A stretch of DNA of 30,542 nt from Stereocaulon alpinum. Taxonomy: Eukaryota > Ascomycota > Lecanoromycetes > Lecanorales > Stereocaulaceae. Position numbers and translations under genes: made by a program. The DNA lies in the NCBI GenBank assembly GCA_018257865.1, contig JAEUBA010000181.1, positions 1-30,542 of the forward strand, read 5' to 3'. The notes beneath the pieces were generated by a model, which was not told the DNA's origin, made no database searches, and saw only the letters and a program-made list of their open reading frames with translations. Shown in pieces: positions 10,755 through 19,726 of the stretch. Each line of letters opens with the position of its first letter. Within the stretch, counting starts at the first letter, position 1.

Positions 10755-13295
10755 CTACTGCCAACATTGGTCGAAAGAGTTTTCCTGGCTTGAGGATTGA
10801 AACTCATAAATCGCCCTATTCTGCTCTGTGGGAATTTCCGACTCTTCATGAGTCCGCAAACGCTTCCTGGTGGTGGGAGGCTCAAGAGCGACTACAGGCC
10901 ATGACATAGACCGCCCCGGGCTGCTGTTGGGGTCGCCTTGTCTCAGCTGATCGAGCATATCTGATATACCAGTCTCTGAGGCATTCGCCGAATTTGCCGA
11001 ACCAAAGGGTGTACAAGGTCCTAATGGAGATAGGAACGATGACCCGATGTCCCAGGAGAAAGGTGTGCTCGCCGTCGGTTGTGACGAGAAAGAGAAACTT
11101 GATCCGTCTCCTGTTGGGCGTGAGGGGGAGATGTTGAAGTGATCGTCTGTCTGGGTATCGAGAGATAGTATCATCTGAGACATGGATGTAGATGGAGCAA
11201 CGGATGCCGGCTGATGCTGTTCGGGATTTTTGATTAGATCACTTGTTGTAAGCAGCTGCTCGAAGGTCCACGCAACCTTGCGATGGTAGCTGTTAGATTG
11301 CATCCGCTCTGTGCTATTGATGTAGCAAATAGACACTCTCCGCAGTAAGTCGAGATCGGCATTAGACCCGTTGTCATTCTCTGAGGACCGGAGAAGGTCT
11401 TTGAGTAGTATAAAGAATGCTGACAACGAGAAGGCGTCGAGTACACTGGCGAAAGAGACTGTGCTTGCTTTGATGGCGGACAAGTTCTCGTCCCGATCAG
11501 AACGGGCGGTCCTCTGACAAGCCAGAGCGTTGAAAGTATCGATGACTTCACGGTCTTGAGCCCCGTGTGCTATCAGCAATAAGAGGCAGCTGGCCCTTGC
11601 ATCGGAACGTACTTGCTCGGCATGCCTTTGCTTGGATCCGTGCTGTAGCGCAAGAATACGGGTGGTCAGGAACTCCAACGTCAACATAGCACGACGGGAA
11701 TTATAAGAGGAAGCCTGGCAGTTGAGAATACCGAAGGTTCGTGTATACTGGTCCAATTGGTGCTCGATGGATCGCAATGCCTTGGCACTTTGTGACTTAC
11801 TGGGTCTACTTGTCCGAAACGAGGCAGTATGCGTCAAACGGTAAACATCATCCTGGATCATTGCCATTTGCAGTGTGTCAGAATAGAGCACCTGGCGCTC
11901 TATGGCGGCGCTTAGTTGGGGAGCAATGTTGCAGTCGTGGGTCGGCAGCCAGGACACAGAGCCCCGAGTAGTGCACAAGCTCTTGTCCCGGACGTACAAC
12001 GACTGTACGACTTTTGCCCGCTCTAATGTCTCATATGCACTGGTTTCGTGGGGAAAGAATTGTGTTTGGTGGAGTCCCATGGTTCTTGCAAGTCCACAAG
12101 CGTTGGTGAAGATAAGCTCAGCCCATCCAGGAGGGTCAAATTGTTGGGCTGCGACGCTCTAGACAAATGGTCAGCTGGCTAGTGTGATGAGTAGCGATAA
12201 CAAATTGAGGCCGTACATACTAGGAGTATCAAAGTCTGAACGTTGATCAGTCTGGTCGTGGTCAGTAAACTGGAGTTGACCAGCGCAGCCCGACTCGGGA
12301 GGAATGAACGTGCAAAGTCGCCAAATAGACCGTTGCCTGCTTGGGCAGAGATTTCCATACCCCAAACAAGCACAGCTATGACCTGGAAACAGATGGCCCA
12401 CACATCGTCCCCAGGCCCTGTCGATTGCGAGTATATACGTTCGACGTGGGCAAGGAGATTACTCTGTACGAAAACATCGGTCGCACAGTCAACATGCTGG
12501 AAGAAATGGCCGATAACGGTGGTGGCCTGTTGCTTGGGCAGGAGGTTGATGACAGGCTGGCCACCAAAGGGTGGGAAAGGTTCAAGCACACCAGCCCTCT
12601 CACACAAATTCTGTAGCATGTCTTGTAAAGGAGCACCACATTCAGTATTACTTACAGAGAGGGCACAAGATCGAAATTGCTTGCAGAGGACGAACAGCGA
12701 CAGTGGTCCGTGATAATAATCGACCATATCCGCCTGGTTGTGGAAGACGTGCAAGTCGGTACAGTCATCGCTGTACGGCGAAGGACTCGCTGGGCGGTCT
12801 ATATCATCCTCTTCATCATCCTCTTCATCATCCTCTTCATCAAAACTTCCGCCCACGGAGGCTGGTCGGGTCGATGAGGTAGAGCAAGAATTGTCCTGGT
12901 CCATGTTCTGTGCGATGCTGACAGATAGACGGCCGAGATGCGATTCTATGTTAATCAGGCGCTCCTTGACCCCATTGACGCTGTCAAATCTGGGTGCCAA
13001 TCAGATATGTTCTCATCATATAGAGGACAGTAGCGGAACTCACAGCGACTTTAGGTGGTTCACTCTCTTGGTGGGATTTTGATAAACGCATGTCACGCTA
13101 TCGTCCCGCTCGCAATTATTGCATTGAGGGAGCTCACGGCCACAACGGATCTTGCGCTCACGGCAGCGAGTGCATGCTTGGTCTGAAATGGAATCTTCAG
13201 AGTGGTTCTGGTTCTATTTTCTCAATTAGCGGCAGCGTGGTATGGTGAAGAAGGATGGATACCGTTGTACATACTCTTTTCTGATAGCCCGACAT
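10755..13295 (-). CDS. Zn2Cys6 fungal transcription factor
   Basis: Exons (5'->3') 13295-13275, 13213-13044, 12989-12221, 12158-10755 join in phase to 787 residues. The N-terminal binuclear zinc cluster has six cysteines at 21, 24, 31, 38, 41 and 49 (C-x2-C-x6-C-x6-C-x2-C-x7-C) with the basic RERKIRC helix, so it should bind DNA, typically CGG half-sites, in the nucleus. A linker follows with an acidic Glu/Asp repeat (about residues 105-116), then a long helical middle homology region of the fungal_trans type. The C-terminal about 150 residues are Ser/Thr/Pro-rich, as in activation domains. Exon 1 is only seven codons (MSGYQKR); its donor GTATGT, branch CTAAT and TAG acceptor fit, and no other in-frame ATG precedes the zinc cluster. 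Introns are 61, 54 and 62 bp. It reads away from the SDR gene and may regulate its neighbours; that is inference. Confidence 0.88.
12803..12841 (+). repeat. 12-bp tandem repeat encoding an acidic tract in the transcription factor
   Basis: ATCATCCTCTTC is repeated about 3.25 times without change. On the minus strand it encodes alternating Glu-Glu-Asp-Asp within exon 3 of the Zn2Cys6 gene. Unit length is a multiple of three, so copy-number change would lengthen or shorten the acidic tract in frame. Confidence 0.9.
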
Positions 13296-14093
13296 TTCAA
13301 AATATACTCGGAGACTTTTTAGAATCTCATTCAATTGGTTTCAATAAGGTCTTTTCGAATAGATATGGACATATACTCATATCGGCAGATGGCGGGTTCA
13401 TAAAAGAAGTAAATGACAAGTATACCCTGTAAAACTAACGAAATGACTATCATACACAGTCAGCTCCACAATACTTCCCGCAGAATCCGCTGGAGATCCT
13501 GCGGCGCGCATTCTCATCCAAATAACACGTCTTCTCCATGCTGAGATCGCGTCGAAAGTATAATTGGTTTGACATTCAGGAAAGCATTGACTTGTATAGA
13601 TTATGACCGTAGCACCTATTTCACCCGAAGCTCCTCGTGGCGGTGTAGAAGCACCGTGAGAGCGGTGAGACTTAAATTGTCTACGTTGATTCCAAAGCTC
13701 CGGCACCCGCGCGGCTTACTTAAGCCGTGCGCCTTGAATCCTGGGTCACGGCATGCTGCATAAGTAAGGCTGCATTATGATGCAGGGGCTGAACAGGGGG
13801 GAGCGCAATTACCTTTTTTTAGTTTAGCTTCTAAGTTTAGCTTATAACGACCTGACAAAGGTGAGAGGGTTCCCTTCGCGGCGGTTTATCTTTCCGGATG
13901 TCGCGCGCGGCTTATAGAAGCAATTACTGATACAAGCAAGCCTCTTTCTTCCGGAATTAACAAGGGGGTTTGGCTTTTATGATCATATCATCCAACTCTT
14001 CTATCGAACCAAAACATCTACTTTAATTTCATAAGATTATTCTCTGCAAACCTGCTGCTTAACACACGAAGCTATTTGACATCCCCGATAAAA
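13296..14093. promoter_or_regulatory. Divergent intergenic region between transcription factor and SDR genes
   Basis: This 798-bp region separates two start codons that point away from each other, so it must hold both promoters. A near-perfect dyad, GGCTTA-CT-TAAGCC (13713-13726) with imperfect GCGC-rich extensions, lies about 370 bp before the SDR start. A TTTAGCTT-type motif is repeated near 13817-13845. A palindromic GCGCGC core occurs near 13900. No convincing gene is seen; the short open frames at 13202-13432 and 13398-13763 look random, and the first overlaps exon 1 of the regulator on the other strand. Confidence 0.4.
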
Positions 14094-15042
14094 ATGGCCC
14101 CCCGTACCGTTCTTATTCTCGGCTCAGGCCCCCGTATTGGCGATGCCGTTTCTGAAAAGTTCGCCGCAGATGGATACAAAGTCGCCCTTGTCTCGAGAAA
14201 AGGAACAAACTCGATCAATGAGAAAGGCTATCTTTCGCTCCAGGCCGATTTTGCCAATACCGACCCCAGCATCCTAGCTTCCGTCTTCGACAAAGTCAAG
14301 AGCGAGTTCAAAGAGGCTCCTAGCATAGTTGTATATAATGCCGGGTCTATCACTCCTCCGCCTGATGCAGATTCGGCCTTGTCTATCCCGAGTGCAAGTT
14401 GATATTGATTCTTTACTTCTTCAATCCCCAATCACTTTGGTTTCAGCTTATGTATCCCATTTCTCTTTACATGTTCCTCAAAAGGAAGCGTTTTTTCACT
14501 TACCTCCAGAAACCTTCTTGAATAAGAAAATGCTAACTTTATTATTCCGCAGGCTCGTGTTACCAACGATTTGAACGTCAATGTTGTCAGCCCATTCATT
14601 GCCGCACAAGAGGCTATCAAACACTGGGAAACTCTGCCCACAGGGGTCAAGAAGTTGTTCATCTACACAGGCAACATTTGCAATGTCACTGTGTTGCCTG
14701 TACCGCTGTTGTTGAACGGTGGTATGGGAAAGGCGGCGTCCGCCTACTGGCTTGGTGTTGCTGACGGGGCATACGCAGCCAAGGGTTACCGGCAAGTTCT
14801 CATCCATGCTTCTCTTTCGAAATCATGTTCCACACAGAGGAACAGAAATTTGCTGGTGACCGGGCTCTGACTTTCCCAGATTCATTTACGCCGACCAGCG
14901 CCAAGCGGATGGCAAGATCGCGGGCCAAGCAGTTAGCGGGCCTGCGCATGCCGATTTCTATACCCAGTTGGCGGCGAGCGGTGCGGACAATGTCCCGTGG
15001 CAGGCCACGTTTGTCAAGGACAAAGGCTATGTCAAATTCTAG
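14094..15042 (+). CDS. Small SDR-fold (Rossmann) NAD(P)-binding protein, atypical active site
   Basis: Exons 14094-14393, 14553-14791 and 14880-15042 join in phase to 233 residues, a usual length for a one-domain short-chain dehydrogenase/reductase. Seen: beta-alpha-beta start VLILGSGPRIG (6-16), the nucleotide-binding loop of the fold; YNAGS (81-85), the SDR NNAG element; LNVNVVSPF (107-115); then GGMGKAASAYW and FIYADQR. The usual catalytic Tyr-x3-Lys is not kept: Lys160 is present but Gly156 stands where Tyr is expected, so classical SDR catalysis is doubtful. Both introns (159 and 88 bp) have a GC donor, GCAAGT, with good branch sites (TGCTAAC and CTGAC); GT donors nearby break the frame. 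An upstream TTG in frame at 14076 is disregarded since the ATG has an AAAATGGC context. It is transcribed divergently from the Zn2Cys6 gene. Function unknown. Confidence 0.82.
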
Positions 15043-15236
15043 GTATTGATTGGCTTATTAGCTAGCTACTCTCTACATTGGTCTTTATTGTCCTACAGGC
15101 ACCACCGGAAAGTAGTGGACCGTGGCCCCACTACCCATAAGAGGCAACATCTTTACCTCCTTATTGTGCACCAAAAATGCATTTAACATGTATTGCAAAA
15201 GTGTTCAAAATGTAGCTATTGACATGCCCTACAAGC
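15043..15236. other. Downstream flank of SDR gene and 3' flank of transposase fragment
   Basis: Normal-composition DNA. It contains an inverted repeat with arms GTAGTGG and CCACTAC (about 15111-15133) separated by 8-9 bases. It could be a terminator-like hairpin or part of a transposon end, but no matching end was found beyond the transposase. Confidence 0.3.
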
Positions 15237-15878
15237 TCAATACTTTGTTTGAGCGCCATGAGCCCTTCGTACTGCCTCCAAGCGGCGCGGCATAGAGCGA
15301 GCTAAGCGCTCAGGCAGATCCCAGTCCTCAATGCTCTGTAACTCCTCAAAAGCCTCTCGTATAGCGTCTCTAAAGAGTTGCATACGAACGTCTCCAGGCA
15401 GCCCCATCTCTGCCAGCTCAGGATGGAGTCTATGAACTGTTTCTTTAAGCCTCAGCCATAGGTGTTCAATAGCGTTCAGGTCAGGGCTTTTGGCAGGGTG
15501 AGGCAGCACCCAAATGCCGTAACGATCAAGAAATTGCCACACAATGTGCGCTTGGTGTGGCTTTGCGTTGCCTTGAACCCAAGACTGACCTCCCTCGTAT
15601 ATCTCGGGCAGCACATCCATAAGTAGCCGTAGATAAACGAAGCGGTTAACAGTTAACTCAGTCACGTAGTAATCGTCTATGAATCTCCAATGAATCTCGC
15701 CATTGCCTCTCATCCCTGCCCAAATCATGATTATAAGTCGTCCAAGCTGTCTATGTTGTCCAACTGCGTGCATGAAGAACTTAGATGACTTGGAATGTCT
15801 TGGCGCTCGCCTACCGCGGGCGCTTGTTACTACGGCAGCGCATGTTAACCATTCTATCAAAACTTCGACCATCTTCAA
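15237..15878 (-). pseudogene. Tc1/mariner-type (DDE_3) transposase, C-terminal half, catalytic Asp lost
   Basis: A 213-residue open frame matches the C-terminal catalytic part of fungal Tc1/mariner transposases: IIMIWAGMRGNG (49-60), then WVQGNAKPH (100-108) and SPDLNAIEHLW (131-141), ending with the family-typical MPRRL...AHGAQTKY. The last two catalytic positions keep DD34E spacing (103 and 138), but the Asp of the QDNA motif is Gly103; Glu138 is kept. The first Asp and the DNA-binding N-terminus are absent, so the product cannot be an active transposase. The Asp->Gly change is A->G on the coding strand, not a RIP-type change, and the fragment is not RIPed although RIPed DNA begins just beyond it. 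Confidence 0.85.
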
Positions 15879-16270
15879 CTAACACCCTACTAACTTTTCT
15901 GAAATTTCAACTATACTGCCTATAGAGCTTAGTATTAATAGTAATTCTAGTTATTATTCTAGTTATTATATCTTTATATAATACTAAAAGATCTATTATA
16001 GAATTAGAATAATAGCTAGTAGTATCTATAGTAGATAATTATCTATAGTTATAGTATACTAGAATATCCTCCTTATCTAATCCGCTACTAGGATATCCCG
16101 TACTAATAGGATATTCTACTAATATCCTATACCTCTTAGCGATCCTATCCCGATCCCGTCCTATATATACTAGGAGGTATAGGATTTAGGGTCCCCTAAA
16201 CCTATACTATACTAGTATACTATACTATCCTAGTAGGATATCCCGTAGGATATCCTATACCTTTCCGAGT
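15879..16270. other. AT-rich RIPed flank with repeated AGGATATCC palindromes
   Basis: RIP-like composition starts abruptly here. From about 16040 to 16265 GGATATCC/GATATCC-type palindromes and CCTATACC motifs recur at least five times. No coding frame is apparent. The first about 60 bases (15879-15935) resemble 17279-17345, allowing for C->T changes. Confidence 0.4.
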
Positions 16271-16343
16271 AGTAGTAGGGGTATTAGTTAAAGATATACG
16301 GAGTTTTAATAGAATAGTTAATATATACTACCGTACTATTCCA
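16271..16343 (+). repeat. Left arm of a long inverted repeat (partner 17233-17305)
   Basis: About 60-70 bases including TTAGTTAAAGATATACGGAG and AATAGAATAGTTAATATATA recur as the reverse complement at 17233-17305 with few differences. A third, un-RIPed version lies at the N-terminal end of the transposase frame (about 15835-15905 on the minus strand). The arms enclose about 890 bp. Confidence 0.7.
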
Positions 16344-17232
16344 ATAATAATTTTTTTTTTTTGGAATTTTAGCGAGATCCGATACCCCTACTATAGTAAA
16401 TCGTATATATAGGGTATTAACCTTTATATACTATATATAAAAGTTCTAAGTACTCTAAATTAGTTAGAAATTAAAGCTATATACGGCTAGGATATACTTA
16501 GCTATACCTACCCCCTATAATCGCCGCGCCCTAGTAAGAGACCTAGCCGACTATACTAAAGTCGCCGATAAAATCGTTACTACCGCTTACTAGCTAAAGA
16601 AGAAGGCTATTACTACTAATAAGGTCCCTTAAAGAGCTACTACCGCTACTATCGTTACTACCCTAATAGGTAGTTAGCTAGAGGAGACTTCTCTAGAGCC
16701 GTAAAGATCTCCTAGCCCTAGCCCTAGCCCTATTTAATAACTTAGGGCGTATATATTATTTACCGTAGTATAGAGTATACTATGGAAATAGAAGGAGATA
16801 TAGCTAGGAATATCTATATCTAACGAGTTCAACTACTATAATTTTAATACTACTACCGTTAAAAAAGTCGAGGTAAAGGCTTAGAAGAAGGGATACCGTA
16901 CTATACTCCAAAGCGCTATTATAACGCTTATATACTATAGTCCTATAAAAGTAATAGACGTAGTATATAATAACCCGAGATAATAGGTTAATATCTATAA
17001 GCTTATTAGGGTTTGGATAAAGGAGAAAAGAAAGGGTATTATAGTTCGAATTAGTTATATATATAACTCTAAGGACGAGTCTTCTAGAGATTCTTCTAAA
17101 GAGTTATAAGAAGAGCTAAAAGCTAAAAAACCTCGCTATTAAATAGATAAAGATATATTCGATAGCGACGATATACTTAACTCTTCCGAATCTACTATAT
17201 CTACTAACTCTTAGCCTATAAAGAAGAAAGAA
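16344..17232 (+). other. RIPed coding-like relic between the inverted-repeat arms
   Basis: A poly-T run (about 16352-16363) follows the left arm. From about 16490 one + strand frame, read through TAA/TAG, runs on with Ser/Pro- and Lys/Glu-rich composition (for example four Ser-Pro units near 16710-16730). It resembles a degraded protein-coding region, but I recognise no domain. Because TGA is lost in all frames of RIPed DNA, absence of TGA is not evidence for the frame. Confidence 0.3.
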
Positions 17233-17305
17233 TAAGTATAGTAGTATATATTAACTATTCTATTAAAAGTCCGTATATCTTTAACTAATACCTTTACTAA
17301 CTTTT
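17233..17305 (-). repeat. Right arm of the long inverted repeat
   Basis: This is the reverse complement of 16271-16343. Similarity to the un-RIPed transposase flank continues to the right (to about 17340), so this copy is in the same orientation as the transposase at 15237-15878 and the left arm in the opposite one. Confidence 0.7.
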
Positions 17306-18913
17306 TAAAATATTTAAAACTTTAGCTATACTACCTATAGGCCTTACTATACCTATTCTACGGGCGTAATAATTAGTTAACTATAGATCTTACTATTACT
17401 ATCTATTTAGAACGTCCTAGACTATCGCTACTAGCTATAATATCGCCGCCGCTAAAGTATTAGATTTCGAACTCTATATCGCCTATTTTCTTTAACTAAG
17501 TAAGACTAACTATTACCTTAACTACTACTAATCTAATCCTCTTTTAACTATAGATTATACCTTATCTAATAGTACTCTATTAACTCCCTAAACCTAGTAT
17601 TAATACTCTACTCTAGGAATTCGGTAGACGTATACTAAGATAAGATTACCTAAAGTATATATAATAAGATCTCTATTAACTAAATACTACGTAATCTCAA
17701 AATAGACTACTAAATAACTATTAGTAAAGTAACTTTAGAATAGTATCTAAAAGAGTAGAGAGTATAGAGCTTATATTATTATATATATACTAATCTAAAA
17801 CTACGTAAGGCGCTTATTATCTTCTATTTCTACTAATAATTAGCTACCGACTCTAAGATTATTAGATAACTATAAACTATAGAACTATCTATAATACTCC
17901 GATAATTACGTTATATATATCTTTTTAGGCTAGCGATAGAGATATACCTATACGCAGTACTAGCTACGAACCTAAATACTTATTTAGAGCTAAGATATCT
18001 CCCCTAATATATTATAGGTTAAATAATATTAAGACGTTATATAGTTACTAAGAACTTACTATATAGAGTTTTTAGGTAATATAATAATATCTACCCTAAC
18101 TCTACTATAACTATAATACCTCCTCTACGATTAAGACTAGATAGTAAGAATTAGTATTAGGTATAGTATCTTAGCCTAATAAGTAAAGAGTATAGATAAT
18201 ACCTACTACTACTATTAATTCGAAAAAATCTAATACCTACGTGCGCTTAATATATATCTACTAGTTAAAACTAACGCGTAGTCTATCTTAGGGGAAGGTT
18301 AGGGTAATAGGTATATATAGCTAAGAGAAGGATATACTAGGTTATAAATTAGAAGGCGTATTTTAGAAAAGGATAGCCCTATCTAAGTAGCTAGGTAGGC
18401 CTTTAGTATTAGTAATACCGTATAACTATAATTATAAGCTAAAGGGTTAGTCCCCCCTAAAGTAAAATATATAAGGATAGAAGTAGGTACTATCTAATAT
18501 AACCGGCGGGATATATACTATCTAATTCTTTATACGAGTATAGGCCTCCTAGGCTGCGTATACGGCCTTCCCTCTCTCCCTCTCTCGTATCTTTAACTAG
18601 TAAACTACCGAATAACTAAACCTAATACTACTACGGATACTACCGAATACTATATATTAGCGCTAATAACTTAAACCCTTACGGGGTAGTAACCCCCCTT
18701 CCCCCTATATTAATATAACTAACGTTAAAGAAAGTTACAGGGCGCTTAGCGCTATAATAAAGTTAAAGGATATAGAGCTATATAGTAGGGTTTCTAAGAG
18801 CTAAGCGTAGTATAAAGGGTAGGTATATAGATAGTTAAAGGGAAATAGTATTATAGAAGGCTCAGCGTATACTATTAGGGGATATATAGTTAAAGTTTCC
18901 GGTAATAAAGAGG
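17306..18913 (+). other. Unassigned RIP-degraded sequence, probably old transposon relics
   Basis: CpA/TpG-poor DNA. Between about 17620 and 18130 a + strand frame read through TAA/TAG is fairly continuous, but I cannot name it. About 18240-18560 is slightly less mutated. At 18735-18895 a loosely repeated unit containing GCTNAGCGTA and AGTTAAAG occurs three times. No gene can be supported. Confidence 0.3.
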
Positions 18914-18918
18914 CCTAG

Positions 18919-19048
18919 TATAAGGGGTAGATACGCTATAAGGGCCCTAATAGGGGTCTACTAGGTATCGGACCCGATATCCTTGACTTTTACCTCTTCT
19001 ATATAGCCTAGGGGTAGAGCTCTAGCCCGGAGTCTATCTACCCTTATA
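18919..19048 (+). repeat. Solo terminal repeat of the TRIM-like element, with 5-bp duplication
   Basis: 130 bp beginning TATAAGG and ending CCTTATA, more than 80% like the two 129-bp repeats at 22285-22413 and 22798-22926. It is flanked by CCTAG on both sides (18914-18918 and 19049-19053), a perfect 5-bp target duplication. A solo repeat with intact duplication is the expected product of recombination between the two LTRs of an inserted element. Confidence 0.75.
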
Positions 19049-19104
19049 CCTAGGGTAGAATCCCTAGACTAAAAGTAGTTATATTATTAAGGATAAGCGG
19101 GAGT

Positions 19105-19256
19105 TTTTATCTAGGTAGTATACTATAGTTTCTCTTACGGCTAGGAGAGAAATACTACGAGTGCTATCTACTAGTTTTATAAATAATATAACAGAATACC
19201 CTTATTAGTATATATAAATACTAGAATAGGCGTTTGAATTAATTAATTAAATCAAG
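19105..19256 (+). mobile_element. 3' end of a divergent LINE relative (or SINE sharing its tail)
   Basis: The last about 85 bases match the 3' end of the LINE copies closely (GAATACCCTTATTAGTATAT, then ATACTAGAATAGGCG) and end in the same AATTAATT-type tail. Upstream, similarity fades to scattered stretches (ATAAGCG..AGTTTTTA) and then disappears. It abuts the gypsy RT at 19257, so it is probably an insertion into the gypsy element; no target duplication could be recognised on its left side. Confidence 0.5.
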
Positions 19257-19697
19257 GTAGTTACCCTTATAAAATATATTAAGAAGAATAAATAAAAGGG
19301 GTTTATTTAGAAATCTTAATTACTTATAAGATACCCTATCCTATTTATACTTAAACTAAGTAGAGAGTTATATTTATATATAGACTTTAAGGTACTTAAT
19401 AATATTACTATAAAGAATAGTTATCCCTTACTATTAATAGGAGAGCTTTAAGATAAGCTCTAAGGTAAGAAGTAGTTTATTAAGTTTAATATTCTAGGAG
19501 TATTTAACTAAATATAAATAAAGTAAGGTAACGAGTAGAAAACAGCTTTTTATATAAGAAAAGGTCTTTATAAATACCTTATAATACTATTTAGGCTAAT
19601 AAACGCTCCTATAATATTTTAGGTATTTATTAATAATATTATAAAAGAATATTTAGACGACTTTATCTTAATATATATTAATAATATACTTATATAC
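19257..19697 (+). mobile_element. Ty3/gypsy chromovirus: reverse transcriptase, N-terminal part (RIPed)
   Basis: One frame, with TAA/TAG for Gln/Trp, gives the classical gypsy RT order: KGFI, LYLYIDFKVLNNITIKN (the VDYRALN region), YPLLLI, FIKFNI..FNQIQIK, KTAFYIRKGLYKY, then EYLDDF and the active site YINN (19674-19685), where the family has YVDD; both Asp codons became Asn by G->A. The frame is cut exactly three codons later by the full-length LINE and resumes at 25783. Gag, protease and 5' LTR of this element were not found to the left. Confidence 0.88.
19686..19697. repeat. Target-site duplication of the full-length LINE (left copy)
   Basis: ATACTTATATAC occurs here and again at 25771-25782, directly bordering the LINE. 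Removing LINE plus one copy restores the gypsy RT frame. Confidence 0.9.
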
Positions 19698-19726
19698 GAC
19701 TCCTTATTAAATCTATCTAGGATAAG

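Noticed and set aside
12179..13082. Open frames on the + strand opposite the transcription factor
   Set aside because: They are shadows of the minus-strand coding exons; no domain is present and the acidic tandem repeat explains their length.
13202..13432. A 76-residue + strand open frame
   Set aside because: It overlaps exon 1 and intron 1 of the regulator on the other strand, and has no recognisable feature.
15111..15133. Terminal inverted repeat of the Tc1/mariner fragment
   Set aside because: The dyad is self-contained and no matching sequence was found on the other side of the transposase.
16040..16265. CRISPR-like or satellite array from recurring GGATATCC motifs
   Set aside because: Spacing is irregular and units are short; CpA/TpG loss inflates such palindromes in RIPed DNA.
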